From: Thermothelomyces thermophilus ATCC 42464
Taxonomy: Eukaryota > Ascomycota > Sordariomycetes > Sordariales > Chaetomiaceae
NCBI RefSeq assembly: GCF_000226095.1
Contig: NC_016476.1
Span: 186,001-250,000, forward strand
DNA: 64,000 bases
Direction: 5' to 3'
The notes under the pieces: model-generated
Databases searched by the model: none
What the model saw: the letters and a program-made list of their open reading frames with translations, nothing else
Told to the model about the DNA's origin: nothing
In this document: one piece after another, positions 10,695-21,450 of the stretch
How positions within the stretch are numbered: the first letter of the stretch is position 1
How the letters are laid out: each line of letters begins with the position of its first letter
Made by a program: the position numbers and the translations under genes

Positions 10695-11265
10695 ACTGGA
10701 AGAGCGTCAGAACACGGAGAGGTTGGACATCGTGGATGGTGGTGGGAAGGTGCGGCAGACGTGTGCGCGCCGGGTGCTGGAGGCGATCCCCGAAGAAGAC
10801 GAGGACGGCGTCGAGGAGCGCCAGGTCTCGTCGTCGAGCGCAATTGCCGACGACGACGACGAGGACGACGAAATGGAGAATGCGTCCAGCGATGACGAGT
10901 CGGACTTGAGCGAGATTGACACGGACATGCTGGCCAGGATTGCGCGCATGGTGCAGCAGGGGTCGCTGGTGCTCGAGGAGATCGCGGCCGAGAACGAGAG
11001 GGACAAGGAGCTCGAGGCGGAGCACAACGGGGCCGCCGCCGGGGAGGAGGAAAAGGCCCCGAAGATGGAGAATGCTCGGACGGAGGAGAAGGTGTCGTTC
11101 TGGGACCGGGATCCCACTTACATCTCCAACATGCGTTGGTCAGACATGATGGATGAGGAAGAGGCCTCGAACGACGACAAGGTGTCGTTCTGGGACCGGG
11201 ATCCTACCTACATCTCCAACATGCGTTGGTCGGACATCATGGACGAGGAGGAAGAGGAGTACTGA
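9646..11265 (+). CDS. Acidic C-terminal coding block in frame with the preceding ORF
   Basis: The 539 sense codons after the TAG stay in the same frame to TGA at 11263-11265. There is no ATG near the beginning; the first codons are GAC ATT GTG, so a separate gene with its own start is unlikely. Recognisable parts are an ordered start (FPVPGREWRDTELDFAVLSD), long Asp/Glu runs, a Trp/Cys-containing central block (LSWTGLEETAWGLQSYVCPR and HRCTDDCIPFFDEFGWECF), a short poly-Gln, and a duplicated C-terminal motif KVSFWDRDPTYISNMRWSD. The product is unknown. Two in-phase candidate introns would join it to the upstream block: 9538-9645 (CAG|GTTTCG...ACTAG) and 9523-9645, both with weak donors and a TTAAC branch-like site near 9557. 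Confidence 0.6.
11085..11247 (+). repeat. Tandem coding duplication (about 26 residues)
   Basis: The unit starting AAGGTGTCGTTCTGGGACCG occurs at about 11090 and again at about 11180 with only a few third-position changes. The encoded copies read KVSFWDRDPTYISNMRWSD followed by M-M-D-E-E-E or I-M-D-E-E-E. The mostly silent differences suggest selection on the peptide after duplication. Confidence 0.85.
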
Positions 11266-11711
11266 GGAGCGCCTGAACCCGGACCATCGAGAACTGCTGG
11301 GTTCCTTGTACAGTTCTGTAAGGGTATGTACATCGGGAGGATCTGGGCATGTAAGCATCGTTAATGGTTTGTGCTTGGGACAGACAGGCGTTGTGGGATT
11401 CTTGGCCCTGGTTTGGTTTTTTTTTTTTTTTTTTTTCGGATTTTGTACGGTATACAGTTCATGTCCCGTTGGGGATAGACGGATAATGAGGGCAACCTCG
11501 TTGACTGCGACTGCGCAACATATTTAGAGAGAGAAGACAAATAATATCTCTTACTACATCACCAGCAGATCGGCGTCATTGGCAAACTCGAACCATCCAT
11601 TTCGTGATCAACTCAACTCCTGCGCTAAATCGTGTTGGTAATTAAGGACATGGATTAACTATCTAATTATTCGTCCACCAAGCTCCTCCACCCCGCGTCC
11701 CGGACGAACAC
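11266..11711. other. Convergent intergenic region
   Basis: Holds the 3' flanks of two convergent genes. A 19-20-base T run lies near 11418-11437, and TAATTA motifs lie near 11640 and 11663. No gene was seen. Confidence 0.5.
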
Positions 11712-12949
11712 TCAGCCCAGCTTGGGCATCTTGTCCTTGTGTCCCTCCGGCGACGACCGGCCGGACCTCTTGGCAGACGTCTTGTTCTTACGACCCGCGG
11801 GCGGCGACTCGCTCGACTTCCTCACGCGCTGAGCCCTACGGGACCGCAGATGGTTGGTGTCGCGCTCCATACGCGCTCTCCGGAGTTCAAGCCTGCGAGC
11901 GTGTGAAAAAAGGGAGCGTTAGTCATTTAATTAGCGACAAGGTGATAATTAATAATGTCCTGCAGGAAGGACCACCAAATTTTCTAAAACCGGCCTTGGG
12001 AACGGAACTACTTACGATAACTGCGCAAGATCGGGGAACATGGCCGGGTCCTTGGCAGTTCCACTGCTACCATCACCGGGGCCCGTTTCCGGCCCTTGAT
12101 GGACATTCGGCCGAGCACCTTCCAGAGGGTGGCCTCCTCTTTCTCCTCCTCCCCCGTGGCCTCTCTGAGCGCCGTTGTCGGCCGATAGCGAGATCGAAGA
12201 GCTCGTGCCGCCGCAGCTGTTGCGCTCGTCGCTCCCTTGCCGGGCATCATCATAGCGGAGACGGCCGAGGGCGAGCTGTTCGTGGGTTTGGGCCTCGGTA
12301 AGATACCGGTGGAGCGGGCCGGCGGCAGCGGGCTCAAGCCTGTCGTGCTCGGTTTTGTTGTCTTGGGGCGAGCTGACGGCATCGTCGTTTTCCTCCTCCT
12401 CCTCCTCCTCTTGGCTACGATCCGGGGCTGGCGTGCTCGAAGCATTGCCGATCGATGGCCCGGGACACTGGAAGGCACAACACGAGATAGCCAGCAGCAG
12501 TGCCTCGTGGCGCTCGTGGCTGTGGACGTATCGCCCGACGGCGAAGGGCCGGTCCGTGTTCGATGCCCAGCTCGAGTTGGTGGAGACATCCGGAGAGGCC
12601 GGTGGCGAGTCGTTGTCGAGGGCGATGGCGGCGCCGTCGAGTGAGTCTTCTGGGGTGATGCTGGTAAAGGCGTGGCCCGGCGACCGCGGCTCGGTCTCGG
12701 TGCGGTCTGCCGACAAGCCCTGAGACCCCGGCGGCCTCTCCGGCAAGCTGTCAAGGGGTCAACATTAGGAAGAATGTCAGTGTAGGATGTGTGTTGTTCA
12801 ACCTGCCTCGTATGCAGTGCTTGGTGGGACGGAAAGCCTACGGACGACAGGCTGATCGTGCTCTGGCTGGGGGACCTCGCGTGGGAAGCGATGGAATTAT
12901 CTCGGCTGTGTCCAATGCCAAAGAACTCGATTGGATCAAATGCGGCCAT
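11712..12949 (-). CDS. Disordered protein with basic C-terminus, function unknown
   Basis: Three exons, 12949-12807, 12747-12016 and 11892-11712, give 351 aa. The ATG is in the context CTCAATGGCC and opens MAAFDPIEFFGIGHSRDNS. The second intron (11893-12015) is canonical GTAAGT...GCAG. The first (12748-12806) fits the frame only as a GC-AG intron (ACGAG|GCAGGT ... TTGACAG); the nearby GTTGAA donor would shift frame. The N-terminal PIEFFGIGHSRDNSI is ordered-looking; the middle is Ser/Pro/Glu-rich with a poly-Glu run coded by a CTC microsatellite; the last 60 residues are basic (RRARMERD..LRSRRAQRVRK..KNKTSAKRS) and may act as a nuclear localisation or nucleic-acid-binding tail. No family was recognised. 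Confidence 0.6.
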
Positions 12950-14415
12950 TGAGTCGGGCGCTGTAGGGACCGTTGTTTGGGGCAATGGAGATGGCACGAC
13001 TTGAAGCTGTATAGTGAGATCATGGGAGGGCAAGCGAAAGGAGGCCACGAGCCCACGAAGAGATGGCACCGCGTCAGCGGGACAGAATCGGGCCCATGGA
13101 TATACATTCGTTGGGAACCTAACGAGGCTGCCGTAAACGATCCCGAATGGACATGAAGATTGGCCAGTTCAGCTCTACCCTTTCCTCTTCCCCTCGGCTC
13201 CTCCCCCCTCTCCTCTTCCTTACATGAGTGCATGGCCCCCGGGACCAATTGAACGGAAGAGGCGGGAGGACCTGAACCGAACTGTCGGGTCAGCCCACAA
13301 ATTTTTTTTTTTTTTTTCCGTACACTACTTGAAGGCGGCCAATGGGCCCCAACACGATCCAACTCCCTCCCACTTGCCGGCCGTGCGCGGACCGCTTTTG
13401 TGGTGGCGTGAGCCGGCTGGTGTAACCGCAGGGAAAAAGAAAGAATGAGCGGTTTACCCTGCCGATCAACATCCCGGTTAGTCCAGCTGGTTGACGTGAC
13501 TCCGGGAAGGATGTTGACTCCGCCATAATTAGCGGAGAGACTGCCGGTGAACTCTGTGCGAAAAGCATCGCGGCGTAACCGTTCTGATCCGGGTCCCGGC
13601 TTAGCGCAGCTCGGCAAAGCTTGGCTGCATCTTCCTCGTCGAGTAAGCCAATAGGAGTGCCTGTCAGCAGCTGCGGGACGGCGCTATCTTCGGTGCCACA
13701 GTCCCGGGACAGGACATGATGGCGCCAGCTGAGTGGTACACGAAATCCCCCGCTGTGCTTGATGCGACTCTGCTGCAGTATCACAGCCCCGCCGTCAGAG
13801 TTTCCGGCGGGCTGGGACTGGCGGTTCCCCCTAGTACGGAGGGAAAGGATGCAACTCCACCGTGAGCCGTAGTACGACGTTGTTATTTACGCGGGCGTGC
13901 TGTTGGATCCCCTGAATTTGTGAATTTGCTGATGTATTATGTATTATCCCCCCAAGTGTTCTCGACCCCAACTGGCCCGCTTGGCCAAAAAAAGAGGCCG
14001 AACAGTGTGCTATGGCGACCCGGGCAATGCGTTGCTGGATATTAGACGGAGTGGGTTTCGGGCCTGGTAATAGCTCCCTCGTTGAGAGACGCTGCGAGAC
14101 AGTTCTCCGGGGGTTGCACAGGACGCTGCATTTCAATGGTTTCGTAGAGGTCGGTTTGCCCGGGGCGCAGTTACAAGCTGGAAAGTTCGTTAATTAGACT
14201 TGAAAAAGAACGGTGTCGAGCCATAAATACCTTCGGTATAAAGCAACCCTGAAACCTCGTTTGATCCAAAACAAGAGCTCGTGGACAAACCGAAAGCCGA
14301 AGACACCGCGCATCGTTACTCCATAGGAGAGTTGGAAACCCCCCATTGAACACTCGTTCGTCCTGCAGACAACTGAGGAAACAGGAAGTTACCAGCCGCA
14401 AAGGGCAGCATAAAA
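12950..14415. other. Intergenic region
   Basis: Promoter side of the disordered-protein gene followed by the 3' flank of the GRDP gene. A T run occurs at about 13305-13318 and a TAATTA motif near 13527 and 14190. Frames here have no codon bias. No gene was recognised. Confidence 0.45.
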
Positions 14416-17400
14416 CTAACAGCCTCCACCTCCACCACAGCCACCTCCGCCGCCACTTCCACCACCTCCTCCACCACCACAACCAGCGCCGCATCCACCT
14501 CCTCCGCTGCAGCCAGCCCCTGAGGATAGGTCAGTAACTACCTCTTCTATGTATACCTGCAGAGCGGCCAAAAGTTACGCCGGTCACACAGAGGAGCAAA
14601 AGGAAGAAGAAGGACGAAACAAGATTAGGAAAACACGAAAACTATTCACCTGAGTAACCACCGCACCCGCCTCCCTGGGGCACCCCGCAAGCGCCGGCCG
14701 CGACGCCGCCTCCGCACGTGCCGGCCACGCACGCCGCGTGCGCGCCGGCGCCGCACAGCGCCAGGTATCCGGGGTACCACCCGTAGTACAGCCCCGGCGT
14801 CCACCAGAGCGGGTAGACGTAGGGCGCCGCGTAGGCGTACGGGTAGCCCCAGTGGTCGTAGTAGACGTCCTCCCGCCGGGGCGGCTCGCGGCCCTTCTTC
14901 CTCGCGCGGGCGCGTGCCTTGGCCAACGCCGTGTCGAGCCGCAGCCGGTAGTTCTCCTCCCTAATCTTACCGATGAAGGCGATGCTGCTCCAGGGCTGGG
15001 CGGAAAGGATTGTCGGGTCGGGTTTTGAGAGGACCGCCGGGTGGGCCGATATGTGTGCCGAGGAAGAAGGGGGATCTAATAGAAAAGAAAGAAGAGAAAG
15101 AAGAAAGACATCATCAGGTTAGCATCCGGGGCTGCGTGGTGGGTCATAACTATAGTGATAGGAGATAAATGCAGGAAGAAGGGGAAGAGGGGAGGGAGGA
15201 TGACGACGAGGACAACGACAACGTACGCAGAGAGGCGGCGCCCGAGGCGTGGAAGGATTCGGCTACTGCACCACGGGTTAGCTGGATGGATAATAGACTA
15301 GACGGAACATTATGCTTTGCCTTGGGAGATGGTCGCACTCTTTTCTTGTCTGGACAGGCCAAGGACACGTCCGACGCTGCTGATATGCGAGGAACGGACG
15401 GCTGCACCATGTCAGAGTTAGTCACACACCAGTCAAAGAAAAGGGGGGGAGGGCGTTGGGAACAACCCGGAGAACTTACACTCGCAATACCAACAGGTGC
15501 ACTCGCTGTACACCTCGCCGTACAACTCCTGGTACATTTTGCTGGTCCACTCAAACTGCTCTCCCAGGGTGGTGCTGTCGATCTTGTCATCGTGGTCAAT
15601 GAACCGCCCGGCGAGGTTCACCGTGTATTGGTAATAGCGGCCTGGGCTCAACTGGTGCGTGTGCCATGCGAGGTCGACATCCAAGGTCGGCACCGCGATC
15701 TTGCCGGGATTCCTGGCCATGATTTGCATGAACCTTTGGTACTTGACGATCAGCCGCGCCATCGTGTCACGCGCTGTCGGACTATGCAGCCAGTCCAACT
15801 GGCACATCTTCTCGACAAAGATGCCCTGCCGCATGACGGCGGCGCCAAGTTCGAGCGCGAACGGGCCAAAATTCTCCCAGTAGCGCGACATCATCTTGCG
15901 GACCGCCATCCTCGATTTCGCGGGTAACCGAAACCATTCGGAGGGGGGGACCTGCTCAATTTCTCTGATGTTGTTTTTGTCTTTCATGACGTTGTCGATC
16001 ATGGCGCGCACGTCTTTCATGCTTGGATTCGGGGTTCCCGAGACCATGAGGGTAGCTATGTTGCTCCTGATGAAGCCACAGCCGCTCTTGAGCAGCCTAT
16101 TGGGGAATTCGTGGGCTGGCGGAACCCAGGGGGATGATGGCCGGGAGGGAGTACCGGTTATGGGGTCAAGCAGCGTCCCCGGCATGGGGCGGCCGATTGG
16201 ACTAAGAAGAGCCCTGTGGTCCTGTACAAATTGAGCGGTCGCGAGGAGCTCCTTGCATACAATCATGTTGCAGCTCGGACAGGGGAACTGCAGATTGGCA
16301 TCGCCGTAGCCGTTGCCTGGGTCGTAACTGTCGTCACCAGACCGGAATTGAGCCTGCTCCGGGAATTCGCACGTAGTCCATGTGATGTCGATCGAGGTGT
16401 TGCAGCGTGGGCATCTGATCGTCTTGGCCATGGGGTCCTGGGCGTTTTCCCAGGCAAGCCCAGTCTCGCGAGTCCAGCGTTGCACGTACTCGGCAGACAC
16501 GGTGTAGTTGAACTCGCCGTCGATAACCTTGTTGATGAGATGCCACGGCATACCGGTGACCCAGAACCGCCTCAACCCGGCCAGCATGCAGTCTTCGAGG
16601 AAGGCGCGGGGGTTCAACATGTGCGTGTGCCATACCAGGAGGACATCTTGAGAAGCGGTTCAGCGGTAATTAAGAATAGGGGACACACAGCCGTGGGAGA
16701 AGAAAGCAGCTCACCAAGCGGGGGCAACATGTCTTCGCGCCAGGGCAGGATATCGTCGGGGTTAGAAGGGAACTCTGAATACCGGGGAGATCCAGCAACG
16801 CGCATGTCGTCCTCGGTAAGGGGCGCGCTCTGCTGCCATCTCATCACGGTCTTCCACCAGGTACGGTACCGATCGACAGCTCGAGCCACGAACAAGGCCC
16901 ACCTCTTCTCGCGGATCTTGCTCAATATCGCCAGGTCCTTGTCTCCCATTCTGATCTCAATAGGTACTTCAGATTTCCCGTCTGCTCCCGCCGCTCTCCT
17001 TCGCATGTTCCCCGGATTCTGCCGTCCCATGCGCGCGGGGTCCAGGGTTCCCGCGTGAGAGTCCCACAGGCCCCAGAGGCCGTCGGTGAATCCGACATCT
17101 TCCTTCATCCACTGGAATGCGAACAGCAGCTTCAAATGGGCGAGACACATGTCCACACTGTCGAGGGGTAGGTTGGACGAGGCGAGACGGTCCAACGCCG
17201 CAATCGGACTGGCAGCCTCACCGCCCGGTGCATTTGGCACATTTGGAACATTTGGTGCATTCGATGAGGCCGAACTGCTCGTTCCAGGCTCGTATGCGGG
17301 CGGAGGTTCACGGTCCACCACCGAATTGTCGGCGTCGGGTGCTGGTGTGGTGTTGCTCGTCTCATCGTCGCCGTGACGCGAAGCCACCTTTCTGAAAATG

Positions 17401-17423
17401 AACAGTCGATTGGCAGGGGACAT
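14416..17423 (-). CDS. Glycine-rich domain-containing protein (GRDP, DUF1399 family)
   Basis: Four exons, 17423-16715, 16646-15480, 15075-14650 and 14519-14416, give 801 aa. All junctions are GT-AG and phase-consistent. The family hallmark is present twice: DVLLVWHTHMLNPRAF across the exon 1/2 junction (residues about 236-252) and DVDLAWHTHQLSPGRYY near residue 557-575. A CPxCNT...CPSC cysteine group lies at about 314-362. The C-terminus is Tyr/Trp-rich (YYDHWGYPYAYAAPYVYP), then a Gly/Cys tail continued by the last exon as GGGGCGAGCGGGGGG-type sequence ending GGGC and TAG. In the last intron an internal CTGCAG acceptor would give an early stop, so the CCTCAG acceptor is preferred. Plant GRDPs affect development and stress responses; the role in fungi is unclear. 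Confidence 0.85.
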
Positions 17424-20322
17424 GCTTGACTGTGCGCTGTTGGGTTGCTGGCCTGCAAAGGCAAGTGGGGTTTTTGAGGTGCTTGCGCGGGTGCTTCCGA
17501 GTCTCTTGGCTGCCTGAGGTCAGGTAGGTAGGCAAGGGAAACTTGAATACCAGCCAGGTGCGGAACACCTCCAGGCTGCTTGTGGCAGCTGCCCGCGCTG
17601 TTTTTAGGTCGTTGTTCTTCGTAAGCGGACACGCGGAAGGAAGTCCCTAGCTCTGCAACACCTCCCGCTCCATTGAAGCCTGTGGGCGGGCTTGGGCGCC
17701 CTTATAGCCTACTATCCTGATCGTGGTTCCCTAACGGGAGCCGGTTCTCCGTTTTGGGTTCCGGCAAAGCCTCACCAAGCTTCCCAGAGCGGCTGTGTCT
17801 GCCTTGCGCTATCGGATCAGCCAACCATCTTCTAGCGCACTGTTCTTTCGCGAACCATTAGGTACATGGTGCATGTACATACATACGTATGAAGTATAAT
17901 TGTAATTACACTCCATACGGCAGAGCCTCGCAGCAGGCGGACTGCAGCACCCATTCAGTCGTGGCTAGGTTGAGGCATGCACCCGCCAACGGACGACCGC
18001 GTGATTGGCATTGGGTTTCGCCCGCCCAGATTCGGGCTGACCTACCTGGCCTGTCACCTGTGTACTACATATGTACGGAGCGTAACGTACACTACATCGA
18101 GTCCTCATCCTCAAGGGGAGAGATCCTACATGTATGTACAAATCCCCACTTTTTGATCGAATGAGCTTGGCGCCAGCTTCAATTGGATTCGTCCACATGC
18201 AACTTCATATGCATTTAATTATCTTCCCTCCCCCCCCCCCCTCCAAGGTAGCAAGTTGGAATCAATCAAGGGATCTTTGATGCAAGGTTCCAAGCATCAG
18301 CCTCATCATCTGGAGAGCCTTCGCGAATCCGGGCGACCGCCTCCCCTACTTCCTCCGGGTCACAGATGGTTGGGGAATCGGGCATTAACTCGGTTCATCG
18401 CAGCTGTGATGCCGACGTTTGCAAGTGGCAACTTGCCCACGAAAAGCATCGAACGCTGTGTACGGAAGACAACTAGATGCTTCTACACTTCTTCGCTTGC
18501 CGCTCTTCGACTTGAACATTGAATGAACCGGCTGGCAAAGTCCCCGAGATTAAACCTGATAGGATGCTGCTCTGGTTTGCCTGCCCCTTCAAAACTGGTT
18601 CTTCATCCTCAGTCGCGGGATAATTAATGGTTGTTGCCTTAGGTAACTATCAGCGGCTACGAAAGCGATCAACTCTACTAGTTTTGTTCGGCTGCTACTA
18701 TTGTCATTCGGAGTTCCTATTCAGATGAGTGTAAACACAAACTCCCCAGAGATGACCGAGTTCTGTTATTGCAATCGCATCCTCGCGCATTCACTCGAAT
18801 GTCAGCCACAGGGTGTGGATACCCCGACAGTGCTGCTTGTTTTTGAGCAACTGGTTAATTACTTTATCTACTACTCTGTATTAACTAATTTCCGACCCCA
18901 CGTCCCAGGCCTGACTCACCAGCAGACTGTCGCTCCAAAACACCGAGGATTATCGACAACGGCCCAGACGACCGCCTTCTCGGAAACCACTCACCTCACT
19001 GGTCTTGACCGTGTTTAAAGACGCGTTCGACAAGCTGATCTCAGAAGGACGGGATCGTTCGAATACTGCTCAACCGGCATGCCGCCGGGTTTCTGTTCTC
19101 GACGGGTTTTGGGACGGGTAAGGACGATTCAGCTAATGTTGTCATTCTGGGCGCAGAGCGTGTTTGATTCAGCTGAAGGGACCGTGGATGCCATGAGAAG
19201 TGACTTTCAGTCAAGAAACCCCGCGAATGTTCTGTCCAAGAGTATGCGGCTTTGTGCGATTCTAGGTGTCCGCAGCGACCGCAGGCCATGAAGAGATGGG
19301 GAAAGTGGCCGTTGCCTCCACGCTCGCCTTCCCTCCTTCTCGAAAGACCAGCACATTCACCAACCTCTCCGTGTCGGTTAAAACAGACTTCACCATGCTG
19401 CAGCCTCTCCTCTCGAGTATGGCATCTCGGCATTCAATCCCGGACATTGAATCACGCAAGTTAATCCCGTTGACCGAGAATTCAGAGAGCTTGCGCGCCG
19501 AACGATTTCGTTACACCCAACGAGGCCAGGCCACTTGTCCGTTGCCCTAGGCACGCCAGGAACTCGCCACTGTCGATGCGAGTGTCGGTCGTACGCTGCA
19601 GACCTCCTTGTGCGATTTGAGGTGAAATTCCAGGGTTGTTTGTTGACCGGTTAGCCCTGAGCCTTCATTCACTCGCTGCCAAGTGTACCGATCCCTGACA
19701 TGATGTGCGTTGGCGTCCGAAGAACAGCATTTAGACAGATCTAGGCCGACCACCACGCAACGGCGGCACTCCACTGCCATTGCATGCGCAACCAGAAAAA
19801 TGCAAACCATCGACACGCGATCTGGCCCGCCGCGATCGAATGCAGCATACTGCAGTCTGGCGGACCCCCCCGGAACGGCAAGATGCGCAGCCGTCGCTTG
19901 TCGCTAGGCCAAAACGAGAACATTGTGCATAAGCCAACTGCCATATTGGATCTTTTTTGATCGGGTGGATCGCATAACCCTGTCAAGGTTGCTAGGTCCG
20001 GCCAAGACGACAAGGTGAGAAGACCACCAACACAGCCCTCGACCTACCCATATCTCCTGGGCGTCTCCTCACCGACTTTTCCCTTTTCGTATTCTAGACC
20101 CTCGGGCATATTGGACGACACGTTTTACGTTAGGCCGAAACTGAATCAGTTCCACCATACAAACCCCTTTTAAGTATCACCAAGTACTAGGTATTAATTA
20201 TACCATATGGTCTTTTCAAGGCCGTCGTAGTGTATAGGTTTCACCTCAAGGTTCGGGGGAAACCCTCTTAGTAGGCCGGTATCTTGAATAATTAAGAAAC
20301 AACAAAAGCTCCCTTTTCCACA
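17424..20322. other. Gene-poor intergenic region
   Basis: About 2.9 kb upstream of two divergent genes. It contains a GTACATAC-type motif at 17871-17890, a C run near 18231-18241, and TAATTA motifs near 17900, 18217, 18622, 18855, 20194 and 20288. Short frames lack coding bias. No RNA gene was seen. Confidence 0.45.
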
Positions 20323-21060
20323 ATGCCTCCACTGCAGCCCACTTCTTTCATTTTTCCCAGCCCAACCGCCGTCAAAATTTCCCAAGTCCTCAACATCCGG
20401 TCCTCCCCTGCGGACAGCCAACCTGAAGGGCTCATTGTCTTGGGAGTCTGCCTCGGGGTGGCCGTGGGGTTGGTGCTCCTCTGGTATACCTGCGGCCGAG
20501 CACACGTCGGGCCTCTCAAGGAAATACAAATGATTAAAAGGGGAACAAAGATGAGAAAGGAGGTCAGGACGGTGCATGTGCAACCGGTACCGCCACCATC
20601 ACCAGGAGCCATGTCCGGGACGCACCGAGGCGGGCCTTATTCGACCTCATCTACCGAGTCCAGCTCCTCCGGCGACGACACCCCGCCGGCGACCACCACG
20701 TCCGAGCCCTATACCACGCCCGCCGCGGCTCCTTCCGAGGCCACCACGGAGCCGGAACTGAGAGAGCCTCCGGTGGCTTATACGAACCATGCCATGAACT
20801 ATCTGGACCCCATGATCGGTGGCGCGGCGGACGGCGCGGCGGAGCCTGACCCACGGGCAACTCTGCGCCATGTGCCAGGAGGCTTGGATTCGATTGCGAC
20901 TCCGTTGGGCAGGCAAGCGGTGACAAGTCTCCCGCTCCCTGCTTATCAGACCAACGTGCGGGTCCAGGTTCAGGGCGGGGGCACAGCATATCGGCCGCCG
21001 CCCACGCACATAAACGCGAAAGTGTCGGAAAACAACGCTTCAAACTGGTGGGATGCGTAG
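20323..21060 (+). CDS. Single-pass membrane protein, function unknown
   Basis: A single exon of 245 aa starts at ATG 20323. The N-terminal 35 residues are Pro/Ser-rich with no signal peptide. One hydrophobic helix follows at about 36-56 (GLIVLGVCLGVAVGLVLLWY), then a basic juxtamembrane segment (MIKRGTKMRKEVR) and a long Ser/Thr/Pro-rich tail ending NNASNWWDA. The positive-inside rule suggests the long C-terminal tail is cytosolic. The gene is convergent with the BTB-like gene, 390 bases apart. Small Pro/Ser/Thr-rich single-pass proteins of this kind are common and poorly characterised in Sordariomycetes; no family was assigned. Confidence 0.65.
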   Translation: MPPLQPTSFIFPSPTAVKISQVLNIRSSPADSQPEGLIVLGVCLGVAVGLVLLWYTCGRAHVGPLKEIQMIKRGTKMRKEVRTVHVQPVPPPSPGAMSGTHRGGPYSTSSTESSSSGDDTPPATTTSEPYTTPAAAPSEATTEPELREPPVAYTNHAMNYLDPMIGGAADGAAEPDPRATLRHVPGGLDSIATPLGRQAVTSLPLPAYQTNVRVQVQGGGTAYRPPPTHINAKVSENNASNWWDA

Positions 21061-21450
21061 GCTAGGTATGTATGTATCTGGTCGACAGATTCGGGGGAAA
21101 AGAAATGTTGGGTTCGATGGGTACCTCCTAGAACCAGAGCCAAGGAAACAATAATACCGGGGCATGTACAACCATCCTGTTAATACTTCGGCGAGAGTAT
21201 AGTGCCTCCGGAGAAATAAAAGGAAAGAGGGGAAAAAAGAAATCGAGAAAAAAAAGAAACAGCCGAGGGATCGTCTGCAGGGCCCCTTCCTCGCAACGGA
21301 GTTTACCGCTCTGGAGGAGCCCGCCATGGGGTGATATTATAGTACACCGACTTTGTTGTTTTCTTTTCGTTCCCCCCCATCTCTCAAGATCTGTCACCCG
21401 ATTCCCGCGCTGTTCTCCCATAAAGCACCGCGAGCGACGGTCGGCCCATG
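21061..21450. other. Convergent intergenic spacer
   Basis: Shared 3' flank between the membrane protein and the BTB-like gene. It is A-rich around 21225-21260. Nothing else was seen. Confidence 0.5.

Noticed and set aside
12008-13069. A 353-codon minus-strand frame overlapping the disordered-protein gene
   Set aside because: It begins at GTG and runs through the first intron; after it the frame is out of phase with the better-supported exon. Only its MAAFDPIEFF part is real.
18701-19018. A 105-codon plus-strand frame
   Set aside because: No ortholog-like motif and weak codon bias; the preceding DNA does not look like a fungal promoter.
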